Origin: Polynucleobacter yangtzensis
GTDB taxonomy: Bacteria; Pseudomonadota; Gammaproteobacteria; Burkholderiales; Burkholderiaceae
Assembly: GCF_001595965.1 (NCBI RefSeq)
Contig: NZ_LOJI01000001.1
Coordinates: 547,841-611,840, forward strand
Length of the DNA stretch: 64,000 nt
Direction: 5' to 3'
Shown piece after piece: positions 53,726-61,185 of the stretch. The first letter of the stretch is position 1, and every line of letters starts with the position of its first letter. The notes beneath the pieces are model-generated. The model did no database searches and had not been told where the DNA came from. It saw nothing but the letters and a program-made list of their open reading frames with translations. Position numbers and translations under genes: made by a program.

Positions 53726-55750
53726 TTGACACCCAAGTCGTCTTTGAAAGATACCCACAACAGCACCCATATCTTGGCTTATAGGCCAGATATTGATGGA
53801 TTGAGAGCCTTAGCAGTTTTGCTGGTGCTCATCTATCACGCCTTTCCCAAGTGGGCTCATGGCGGGTTTATTGGTGTCGACATCTTTTTTGTCATTTCGG
53901 GATTTTTGATCACTTCAATCATTTTGAAGGGGCTCTCCACCAATACATTTAGTTTTGTTTGGTTCTACTGCAAACGCATCATTCGGATCTTTCCGGCGTT
54001 GCTATTGATATTGGCAAGTTCGATTCTACTGGGATGGATTTTTCTTTTCCCATCTGAATTACAAATCCTCGGTAAACATCTTATTTCAGCGGTGGGGTTT
54101 TTCTCCAACTTCACTTATCTCAGTGAGGCTGGTTATTTTGATAGTCGCGCTGTAGAGAAACCACTCTTGCATTTATGGTCCCTAGCCATTGAAGAGCAGT
54201 TTTATATCATCTGGCCTTTAATTCTATGGCTGGGATATAAGTGCAAGCTGCGCATTGACATTCTGATTGTGGCGTTGTGGGTAATATCATTTGCGATCAA
54301 TATTGATTATGCTCATCACTCACCGGTATTGGATTTCTACTCACCTCAATCGCGTTTTTGGGAGTTGTTGACGGGCGCATATATTGCAAACCTTGCTTCA
54401 AGTCGAAATGGTGCAGGGCGAATTCAACTTCCTAGCTGGGCAAGCTATTCGCTGCCACAAATAGTATCAATCTTGGGCTTTGCGATGCTCGTTGTTGGCG
54501 TGACGGTGACCTATGCGCATAGCCGCTTTCCAGCTTGACTCGCGCTACTGCCTGTATTGGGCGCAACACTATTGATTGCTGCGGGTCCACGCGCTTGGAT
54601 TAATCAATACTTCTTGGCTAGCCGCCCGATGGTGGCATTGGGCTTAATTAGCTACCCACTATATCTATGGCATTGGATCTTGCTCTCATACGCTCAGATC
54701 TGGGGTCCAGTATTTGTTGTGCAAAGATTGATGCTGGTTGCTTTGTCAGTCCTTCTTGCTTGGCTCACGTATCTGTTCATTGAGAAACCGCTGCGCAATA
54801 ACGACTCCGTCAAACAGAAAGCATTGGTATTGCTTTTAGGTATGGCTATCGTTTTAGCTTGTGCCTTAGTGTTCAGTAAAAATGGCTTTGAAAAAAGACC
54901 GCTCAATCAAATCACTCAATTTGAGTTTTCTGGTGAAGATGGTGGTAATGGTGGATTTCAGGAAGATGGTTGTGGACTATCTGACTCGAGCCTCAATCAT
55001 TTCTTTGCCAGCTGTTTGCAAGATCGGCGTGAGCCTGCGCAGTTTGCATTGATAGGCGATAGTCACGCGACATCACTCTGGCCTGGCTTGATTCGTACCT
55101 CAGTACCGCAATATCGCTGGCTCACTATTAATGGGCCTGGCGGCCCCCAGAATATGCGACCTTATCTCTCAAATGCTCGGCAGAATGTATCCGCTAAAGA
55201 TTCCGTATATACCGATAAAGCGGTTGAGCAGCTGATCGCCAATCCCAATATCAAAGTGGTACTCCTCACGTTCTCAAGCAACAGTCTTTTGCCTTCTATG
55301 GCTGATGCCAGTGAATACGACCAAGCCGAGGCTTATAAAGGTCTAGATAGTGTTGTCACTAAACTCATTAGTAACCATAAAAAAGTAGTGTTACTGGTAG
55401 ACAATCCACACCTAGCGGCGCCGCAAGATTGCTTTCATCGCAAAGTAGGAATTTCTGTTCTGGATAACTTTAATCAGATTGAGCCAGCCTGTGAAATGCC
55501 AATTGATCAATATCTAGCATTTACAGCAAAGTACCGAGCAGTACTAAACAAGCTTGCCTTGGCTCACCCAAATGCAGTGTATGTATTTGATGCAACACCT
55601 TATCTTTGTTCTAAAGAAGAGGGTGTGTGCTCATATCAAAAAGAGGGTAGAAGAATGTACTCTTACGGAGCCCATGTGTCTGACTATGCTGCAGGCAAAG
55701 TAGGCGAGCCGCTCAATCAATATCTTACCGGTATCGTTAGTGGGAAATAA
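53726..55750 (+). pseudogene. OafA/YrhL-type acyltransferase with C-terminal SGNH domain, interrupted by in-frame TGA
   Basis: A membrane acyltransferase of the AT3 family joined to an SGNH hydrolase domain, the type that acetylates O-antigen or peptidoglycan sugars. The first part has YRPDIDGLRALAVLLVLIYH, GFIGVDIFFVISGFLITSII and PLLHLWSLAIEEQFYIIWPL; the last part has LIGDSHATSLWPGL with the catalytic serine. TGA at 54536-54538 stands where related proteins have tryptophan after the FP(G/A) motif; the frame then continues unbroken to 55750. TTG 53726 is the start. The longest downstream piece alone (from TTG 54557) lacks the first TM helices. Confidence 0.85.
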
Positions 55751-55885
55751 ATAAACCAGTATTAGTTTTGCTAAAGATTGAATGAATGTGCAGAGTTCAT
55801 AACATGCAAAATCGTCATTAGTAGCTTGTAAAATTTTTTACCCCAGCCCCATCATTTGAATAGGGTTTTACAATTCTTTAAAATA

Positions 55886-55916
55886 AACGCAGTCACTAAG
55901 CATGACTGCGTTTTTT
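55886..55916 (+). terminator. Rho-independent terminator after the acyltransferase gene
   Basis: AACGCAGTCA (55886-55895) pairs with TGACTGCGTT (55903-55912) across a 7-nt loop and runs into six T residues (55911-55916). It lies 136 bp after the acyltransferase stop and 78 bp before the next gene. Confidence 0.82.
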
Positions 55917-55949
55917 ATTGCCTAGCAATTTCCCAATTTCACTAAGGAG

Positions 55950-56001
55950 CTCGACATGATGTAACTAATTAATAAAAGTATGAGGAGTTTTTCATGTCGA
56001 G
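55950..56001 (+). promoter_or_regulatory. Inverted repeat enclosing the start of the basic-protein gene
   Basis: CTCGACATGA (55950-55959) and TCATGTCGAG (55992-56001) are perfect 10-bp reverse complements 32 nt apart. The right arm contains the ATG (55994) of the next gene, and its AGGAG lies in the loop. The left arm is preceded by AAGGAG and contains its own ATG-ATG-TAA mini-frame (55956-55964). Pairing in the mRNA would hide the real start. Confidence 0.5.
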
Positions 56002-56308
56002 AACTTATAGACGCAAAAATCAACAACATGAATATGCTTGGGTCTTGAAAGACTGGAAGGCCTTTTTTAGTGGCGGATCTACTATTCGTCATAGCCCTAA
56101 ATCTGTAGCCGGTCGAAAAGCAATTGCGATCTTTCATTCAGATACACAAGTCACTATGGGTAGCTCTGCGCCCCGCTGGTATCGGAAGGCGTTTGAGCAT
56201 CGTCGCAGAACGAGAAATAACCGAGTCATGAGGCTTTGGTTGATGGGTTTGGCGGACCCCATTTTTGAGGCTCGCCACAGGCATGATGCCAACTGGTCAT
56301 GGTGGTAG
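55994..56308 (+). CDS. Small basic protein of unknown function
   Basis: A 104-residue protein rich in Arg, His and Trp, with no recognised domain: it starts MSRTYRRKNQQHEYAWVLKD, has WYRKAFEHRRRTRNNRVMRL in the second half and ends ARHRHDANWSWW. Such composition suggests nucleic-acid binding or a phage-derived structural protein, but neither can be shown. AGGAG precedes the ATG at 7 nt, which supports the call. It is flanked by a terminator upstream and by an XRE/AbiEii module downstream. Confidence 0.6.
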   Translation: MSRTYRRKNQQHEYAWVLKDWKAFFSGGSTIRHSPKSVAGRKAIAIFHSDTQVTMGSSAPRWYRKAFEHRRRTRNNRVMRLWLMGLADPIFEARHRHDANWSWW

Positions 56309-56331
56309 TGTCTGGGAGGCGGTTATTTAAA

Positions 56332-56382
56332 TATGTTTCTTATAATTTACAATTATTAATTAATGTATATAATAAGAAACAT
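56332..56382. promoter_or_regulatory. Probable operator of the XRE/AbiEii module
   Basis: ATGTTTCTT (56332-56340) and AAGAAACAT (56374-56382) form a 9-bp perfect inverted repeat with a 33-nt spacer that contains TATAAT (56341-56346) and a second TATAAT (56368-56373, with TTTACA 16 bp before it). The right arm ends 1 bp before the preferred HTH start, so binding here would block transcription of the module. Confidence 0.5.
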
Positions 56383-56383
56383 T

Positions 56384-56875
56384 ATGAATGATTTCCTGGG
56401 CAAAAAAGCCACTCAGAACCCACCTTCTCTTCTGCGTTTGGGTGGCCAAATAACGGCTAGAAGAAAGGTTTTGGGGATTCGCGCTCAGGTTTGTGCTGAA
56501 GTAGCGGGCATTTCAAGAGTGACATTGCATCGCATTGAAAAGGGGGAGCCTAGTGTCAGCATGGGCGCTTATTTGCAGGTTTGTGAGGCGCTCGGTTTGC
56601 ATTTAGCTTTGATGCCTTTAGGCTCCCTTCAGGGAGAGGCTACTAAAGATTATGTTCAGAATTCTGAAATGCCTCATATTCGGATTAAAGACTTTCCGCA
56701 ACTAAAAGCCTTAGCGTGGCAGCTAAAAGATGACGAGTATTTAACTGATGCTGAAGCGGTATCGATCTATGAGCGAAATAAGCGCTTCTTGGATTTGGAT
56801 AATCTGCAAAGACATGAGCGAGCGTTGATACAAAGATTGGTTGATACAAGAGGCATGGAGCAATTACTTGTTTAA
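56384..56875 (+). CDS. XRE-family HTH regulator, probable antitoxin of an AbiEii module
   Basis: A 163-residue protein with an N-terminal Cro/C1-type HTH (GGQITARRKVLGIRAQVCAE, AGISRVTLHRIEKGEPSVSM) and a C-terminal helical domain (YLTDAEAVSIYERNKRFLDL) that is usual for HTH partners of nucleotidyltransferase toxins. ATG 56384 is chosen because the upstream ATG (56363) lies within the inverted repeat. The toxin-like gene begins at or over its stop codon. It is probably both the repressor and the neutralising partner. Confidence 0.8.
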   Translation: MNDFLGKKATQNPPSLLRLGGQITARRKVLGIRAQVCAEVAGISRVTLHRIEKGEPSVSMGAYLQVCEALGLHLALMPLGSLQGEATKDYVQNSEMPHIRIKDFPQLKALAWQLKDDEYLTDAEAVSIYERNKRFLDLDNLQRHERALIQRLVDTRGMEQLLV

Positions 56876-57592
56876 AAGAAACACCACCAGGTTATTGCAG
56901 ATATTCTTCGGCAGATCAATGGAGATCTGCTGAGAGATCATCATTGTTATTTTGGTGGCGGCACAGCAATTGCTTTGTCGCAAGATGAATATCGCGAGTC
57001 TGTTGATATTGATTTTCTGATCTCTGATAAAGAGCATTATCGAGAGTTGCGGAATTTGCTAACGGATTCTCAGGGTATTTATGCGATTGCCAAAAATGGA
57101 GCCAAATTAATCTTGGCCAGAGATATTAAGGCCGATCAGTACGGCATTCGCTCGGTCATTCAATCTGGAGACGTGCGGGTGAAATTTGAGATCGTCTTGG
57201 AGGGGAGGATTGCTTTTGAGAAACCGGACCCCCAAGATCAAATCGAAGGCATTACTACGCTAACAAGAATGGATTTGCTTGCCAGTAAATTATTGGCTAA
57301 TTCCGATCGATGGAATGATGAGGCAGTTTTTAGTAGAGATCTTATTGATTTGGTAATGCTTAACCCAGAAAAAGCAGAGTTAAAAAATGCTCTTGAGAAG
57401 TCATTTGATGCATACGGAAATAGTATTCATAAAGACCTTCAGAAGGCCATAGATGAACTGCTATCTCGTGAGGGGAAGCTAGAAAAATCAATCAAAAATT
57501 TGCAGATACATTTGCCTAAAGCACTGTTGTGGCAAAAGCTGAAAGATTTGAAGTCAATCCACCTTGCCTACTTAGAGAAGCAGGGCGGCTAA
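56868..57592 (+). pseudogene. AbiEii/AbiGii-family nucleotidyltransferase toxin with an apparent N-terminal frameshift
   Basis: The conserved core reads YFGGGTAIALSQDEYRESVD then IDFLIS (56948-57020), with the GGT motif and D-x-D pair of AbiEii toxins, and the C-terminal helical part is intact to 57592. But the frame has no ATG, GTG or TTG between the in-frame TAA of the HTH gene (56873-56875) and the GGGT motif; the first usable start, TTG 56975, lies inside the motif. Restoring one A near 56880 would let TTG 56868 (overlapping the HTH stop) read MFKRKHHQVIADIL into the core. It may be inactivated, or start at an unusual codon. Confidence 0.72.
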
Positions 57593-57603
57593 CTTTTAGG
57601 GCA

Positions 57604-57975
57604 TCAAAGCCCGTTTTCGCGATAGTGCCTGTAGAGGTTTGCAATAGAAGCAAAGCCTAGCACCACAATTAAGACTGCAAATAAGTACTCAGTTGTGAGA
57701 TAGGTGTAGGCGCCCATCTGCACTAGAACTGCAGCAATAACGAATGCGGCAATCGAGCCAAACGCCACCAACTTAAAATTAGGTACGAAAGCCCCTAAGG
57801 TAATAGCAATAAATACGATGTAGAGATCAGAGACGAGTTGGTCTGCTGTAATAAAGATGCTATTCGTAAGTTCTGGATTGGTCATTTTCCCCAAAACGGC
57901 GATCATCAAAATAGACGCCAGGATTGCAAAGTTGAGCTTTGCTTTGAGAAGAATGGTCTTGAATTGATCGCCCAT
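57604..57975 (-). CDS. Membrane protein of unknown function
   Basis: A 123-residue protein with about four hydrophobic segments (FAILASILMIAVLGKM, DLYIVFIAITLGAFVPN, LVAFGSIAAFVIAAVLVQMG, YLFAVLIVVLGFASI). No family recognised. ATG 57975 follows the stop of the upstream membrane gene by 4 bp, so the two form an operon; a longer frame to 58038 would overlap that gene. The C-terminus is basic (LYRHYRENGL). Confidence 0.6.
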   Translation of the reverse strand: MGDQFKTILLKAKLNFAILASILMIAVLGKMTNPELTNSIFITADQLVSDLYIVFIAITLGAFVPNFKLVAFGSIAAFVIAAVLVQMGAYTYLTTEYLFAVLIVVLGFASIANLYRHYRENGL

Positions 57976-57979
57976 AGCT

Positions 57980-58204
57980 TTATGAGGCGCTGCCGTTAAA
58001 TACCATGCTGATGCCAATCCACAAAATAATAAAAGCAATCAAGATAGTTGAGCCAATTTTTTTGAGAAAGTATTCCAAGCTATCCATGTAGACCTCATCA
58101 CCTCTGCCGAAATAATGGTCAAAGCGTTTCCAGTAAAGACGCCCTACAACTAGCGGTAAAAGTATCGCGACGATACCTAAAATAACGGTCAGAGTGTTGT
58201 CCAT
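57980..58204 (-). CDS. Small two-span membrane protein of unknown function
   Basis: A 74-residue protein starting at ATG 58204 (MDNTLTVILGIVAILLPLVV) with a second hydrophobic segment (STILIAFIILWIGISMVF) and a charged loop (YWKRFDHYFGRGDEVYMD). Longer frames upstream lack a start signal. It is the first gene of a two-gene minus-strand operon with the membrane gene at 57604-57975. No homology recognised. Confidence 0.6.
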   Translation of the reverse strand: MDNTLTVILGIVAILLPLVVGRLYWKRFDHYFGRGDEVYMDSLEYFLKKIGSTILIAFIILWIGISMVFNGSAS

Positions 58205-58388
58205 GCTAAAACTTTCTTTGCTAACAATCTCATTAGATTGGCTGTAAAAGAGTAAAGAATACCCTTTTTTGTACTGCACTCTCCCAAGGGGTGGCTAAGA
58301 GTCAGCTAAACAGCTTAATTCTTGGTTAAATAGGGTTTGTTGATACAGTAGAGGCTATTTTGCAATTACCTCACTAGAAAGCAACAAG

Positions 58389-58967
58389 ATGGCCGAACTC
58401 AACACAGCACAAATAAATGAAATCCGCACAAAAGTATTAGGTGCTGCCGCCAAGATTCCAGGGGCCTTAATTGGTCTAGGCATTTTATTCATCGTGCTGG
58501 GTATGATTGGCATTGCTGGTCAAACACTGTTTTCATTTGTAACGATCAATGTCTTGGGCATCTTTTTGTTTGCTGGCGGCATCTTGCAAGGTGCTCATGC
58601 CCTCAAGTCACACGGTTGGAAAAGCGTAGGTGTACAGCTCGTACTCGCGGCACTTTATATTGCTGCAGCAATCTTTACTTGGGCTTTCCCAATTCCTGCG
58701 CTTGAAGCAATTACTCTCTGGTTGGCCGCAATCTTTTTTGTTACAGGCGCCTTGCGTTTGATCTCTGCATTTCAGCATCGTCACTTCCGCGAATCGTTCT
58801 GGTTAGTAGTTTCTTCAGCGCTTTCTATTCTGATGGGCGTACTTATCATGAGTGGCTATCCTGAATCTAGCCTCTGGCTTCCTGGTATGTTGATTGCAAT
58901 TGAGCTCTTATTGCAAGGCTGGTCATTATTATTTATGGGCTTAGCAGCACGCTCACTAATTAAATAA
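58389..58967 (+). CDS. HdeD-family membrane protein (DUF308)
   Basis: A 192-residue protein with about six TM segments and the repeated DUF308 pattern: IPGALIGLGILFIVLGMIGI, VLGIFLFAGGILQGAHALKS, TLWLAAIFFVTGALRLISAF and HRHFRESFWLVVSSALSILM. HdeD in E. coli contributes to acid resistance at high cell density; here the family assignment is firm but the role is not. It is transcribed alone, followed 63 bp later by the small basic protein gene. Confidence 0.85.
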   Translation: MAELNTAQINEIRTKVLGAAAKIPGALIGLGILFIVLGMIGIAGQTLFSFVTINVLGIFLFAGGILQGAHALKSHGWKSVGVQLVLAALYIAAAIFTWAFPIPALEAITLWLAAIFFVTGALRLISAFQHRHFRESFWLVVSSALSILMGVLIMSGYPESSLWLPGMLIAIELLLQGWSLLFMGLAARSLIK

Positions 58968-59030
58968 ATTAATAGCAAATTAGTTGATATAGATTTATAG
59001 AGTAGAAATATAGGATAAAAAGTCTGCATC

Positions 59031-59210
59031 ATGGCAATGAAAAAAACCGATCTCTATAAGAACTTGGCTTTGAAAACTGCGCAGGGAATGAAGAACGCTG
59101 CTAAGTCTCCTAAGCCAGGCTCGGCTGAAGCCGCAGCAAAGTCTAAAAAAGAGCTAGCGGGTGCAAATCCCTTGCTAGCTTCTTTGATGGGCAAATCCAA
59201 GTCAAAGTAA
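59031..59210 (+). CDS. Small basic protein of unknown function (59 aa)
   Basis: A 59-residue protein from ATG 59031, rich in Lys, Ala and Ser (MAMKKTDLYKNLALKTAQGM at the start, LASLMGKSKSK at the end), with no TM segment or recognised domain. The Lys-rich, low-complexity second half (PKPGSAEAAAKSKKELAGA) is similar to bacterial small nucleic-acid-associated proteins. Its stop lies 3 bp before the acyltransferase TTG start, so the two are probably co-translated. Confidence 0.6.
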   Translation: MAMKKTDLYKNLALKTAQGMKNAAKSPKPGSAEAAAKSKKELAGANPLLASLMGKSKSK

Positions 59211-59213
59211 TTT

Positions 59214-60275
59214 TTGAAGAAAGCAGCCCCGCTTTTTCTGATTGATTCTTTAAAGGTCTTTGCGGCCTTATTAATCATCCTGCATCATCTTTCTAGTTAT
59301 GGGCAAATTGCGGAAGATGCGCGTCGTGTTCTTCCAGATCTCATGACTTGGCTGTTTGAGTATGGCCGTTATGCGGTGCAAATCTTTTTGGTGATGGCGG
59401 GCTATCTTGCGGCTCAGTCTTTAAGTCGCTATGCCAATATCCAATTTAGCGCCAATGGTTTACTCAGGCTGATATTGAATCGCTACCTTCGTTTATTCGC
59501 CCCCTATGCTGCCGCGCTTATTTTTACTATTGCCTGCGCCTACATTGCGCGCTTCTGGGTCAACGATGAGTTTGTTGGCCAATCAGAAACCCTTGCGCAA
59601 TTTTTGGCGCACCTCTTTTTTATCCAAGGAATCTTGGGCTTAGATTCCATTTCTGCTGGAGCTTGGTATATCGCAATTGACTGGCAGTTGTATTCAGTAC
59701 TAGCAATCTTGTTTGTCTCTTTTCCGAGATATCAGGCGTTAATTTGGTTGATCAGTGTATTGGCTGTGAGCTCTCTATTATTTTTTAATCGCTCTGGTGA
59801 CTATGAAGCCTATTTCATTTACTTTATTGGATCCTACGGCTTAGGTGTTTTAGCGTATTTAGCGAGCCGCTTTGAGGACCCGAGAATCAAGCGCTTAGCG
59901 AAGGTGGCATTGATTTTGATTGGCTTGATTATTGCAGCCGCTTCGATTCAGCAGGTATGGCTTAGAAACATTCTCGCTTGGTTTGTGGCGCTTGCTTTGT
60001 ACTTATGGGGTGACGCTCAATATCCTAAAGAAATTGTTCAAAAGAGTATTGGCAAAGCAATTGCCTGGGGAAGTCAGCGCTCATATTGCGCTTTCTTAAT
60101 TCACTTCGCATTTATCCTGCTGGCAAGCACGCTCTACATTGCATCCGGTTTGTATGCTCACGAAAGTGGCGCATTGGCTATTGCATTAATGTTGGTAGTT
60201 GTAATAACTAGCGTGATTGCAGCCAACTATGTTTATCGCTGGATAGAAGTTCCAGCGAATAAGCTTAAGATCTAA
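59214..60275 (+). CDS. Acyltransferase family 3 membrane protein
   Basis: A 353-residue acyltransferase-3 protein with about ten TM segments: FLIDSLKVFAALLIILHHLS gives the catalytic histidine, VQIFLVMAGYLAA and NRYLRLFAPYAAALIF follow, and AWYIAIDWQLYSVLA is the later conserved block. Its substrate is unknown; an O-acetylation of a surface sugar is likely. It starts at TTG 59214, 3 bp after the small basic gene, and has no SGNH domain, unlike the broken acyltransferase at 53726. Confidence 0.85.
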   Translation: MKKAAPLFLIDSLKVFAALLIILHHLSSYGQIAEDARRVLPDLMTWLFEYGRYAVQIFLVMAGYLAAQSLSRYANIQFSANGLLRLILNRYLRLFAPYAAALIFTIACAYIARFWVNDEFVGQSETLAQFLAHLFFIQGILGLDSISAGAWYIAIDWQLYSVLAILFVSFPRYQALIWLISVLAVSSLLFFNRSGDYEAYFIYFIGSYGLGVLAYLASRFEDPRIKRLAKVALILIGLIIAAASIQQVWLRNILAWFVALALYLWGDAQYPKEIVQKSIGKAIAWGSQRSYCAFLIHFAFILLASTLYIASGLYAHESGALAIALMLVVVITSVIAANYVYRWIEVPANKLKI

Positions 60276-60287
60276 GGCAAGCTAAGC

Positions 60288-60815
60288 TTAGAGACCCATA
60301 TCTTTGAGAACGCGGAAGATCTCACGATAAGCTTTAGGCGGTTTGTTTTGCTCTTTCTCTTTACGCGCATTCCGAATCAAGGTGCGCATATTCTGAATAT
60401 CCATATCGGGATATTGTTCGATCATCTTAGTAAATGCTTCGTCGTTCGCAATCAATCTATCGCGATAGCTTTCTAGAAAATGTAGCTTAGCAGTTTCAGC
60501 TTTGCTAACACCCTGAATGGCATCTAAACGTCTCTGAATGGCATCTAACTCTTCTGCATCCAGAAAGCGCATGAGTTTGCCAAGATATTGTTTGTGACGA
60601 CGAATTGCCTCAAAACTTTTAATCTTGTTGGTTTCCGCAATAGCGGCTTTGATGGCCTCATCCAAAGGAATCGTTTTGAGGGCATCGCTACTCAAAGCGG
60701 CTAAAACTTCAGCCAGTTTCTGGCGTTCGGTCATTTGCCGCTTTAGCTCTGACTTGCTGGGACCCTCATCAGCCTCAACTAGCTTTGGAGTGCGATTCTT
60801 CTCGTTAATATGCAT
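60288..60815 (-). CDS. darP: Ribosome biogenesis factor DarP (DUF615/YjgA)
   Basis: A 175-residue, mostly helical and highly charged protein that binds late 50S intermediates. Motifs: GPSKSELKRQMTERQKLAEV, IKSFEAIRRHKQYLGKLMRF, HFLESYRDRLIANDEAFTKM and RTLIRNARKEKEQNKPPKAY. ATG 60815 lies inside the end of the upstream HTH gene (37-bp overlap). Length and layout are standard. Confidence 0.93.
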   Translation of the reverse strand: MHINEKNRTPKLVEADEGPSKSELKRQMTERQKLAEVLAALSSDALKTIPLDEAIKAAIAETNKIKSFEAIRRHKQYLGKLMRFLDAEELDAIQRRLDAIQGVSKAETAKLHFLESYRDRLIANDEAFTKMIEQYPDMDIQNMRTLIRNARKEKEQNKPPKAYREIFRVLKDMGL

Positions 60816-61072
60816 ATGGCTATTTTAGACGGGTATTGAACTTTAGCTATTCTTTGCTTGTTTTTTTGTTTTAATAGCTTCAGATCGGCACTGGAAAACA
60901 ATTGGTTTCTGCCAATGATTGAAGACGGCTTTAATTTTCCAGTCTGAACGTATCTTCGCAAAGTGGGAATAGAGATTTCTAAAAACTCTGCAGCTTCTTC
61001 AGCCGAAAAGGTGGCGCTTCTTAAGTGGTCAAATACTTCCTTATGGCTCAAGTTTGATTCATCAGAGGGCAT
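60779..61072 (-). CDS. Excisionase-type HTH protein
   Basis: A 97-residue protein with a MerR-like/excisionase HTH (FSAEEAAEFLEISIPTLRRY, VQTGKLKPSSIIGRNQLFSS, DLKLLKQ). The rest, KVQYPSKIAICILTRRIALQ, reads into the start of darP in another frame. Such HTH proteins commonly regulate neighbouring genes or belong to mobile elements; no integrase is near. A 12-bp palindrome at 61085-61096 before its start may be its binding site. Confidence 0.65.
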   Translation of the reverse strand: MPSDESNLSHKEVFDHLRSATFSAEEAAEFLEISIPTLRRYVQTGKLKPSSIIGRNQLFSSADLKLLKQKNKQRIAKVQYPSKIAICILTRRIALQS

Positions 61073-61084
61073 TAGCTTACCTAG

Positions 61085-61096
61085 ATCAATATTGAT
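61085..61096. promoter_or_regulatory. Palindrome between the HTH gene and the GMC oxidoreductase gene
   Basis: ATCAATATTGAT, a perfect 12-bp palindrome starting 12 bp before the HTH gene ATG (61072, minus strand) and ending 89 bp before the oxidoreductase start. A candidate operator for the HTH protein; short palindromes in AT-rich DNA can occur by chance. Confidence 0.3.
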
Positions 61097-61185
61097 AATT
61101 TCTTTGTGAAGTACTACTTGGTGTATTAAGAGTGATTTTAGTAAATAATAGAGACCATTAACTAAAACAGGTATTTGTTAAGAAC

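Noticed and set aside
57976..58038. N-terminal extension of the membrane protein at 57604-57975
   Set aside because: It would overlap the upstream membrane gene in another frame; ATG 57975 just after that gene's stop gives a normal operon spacing.
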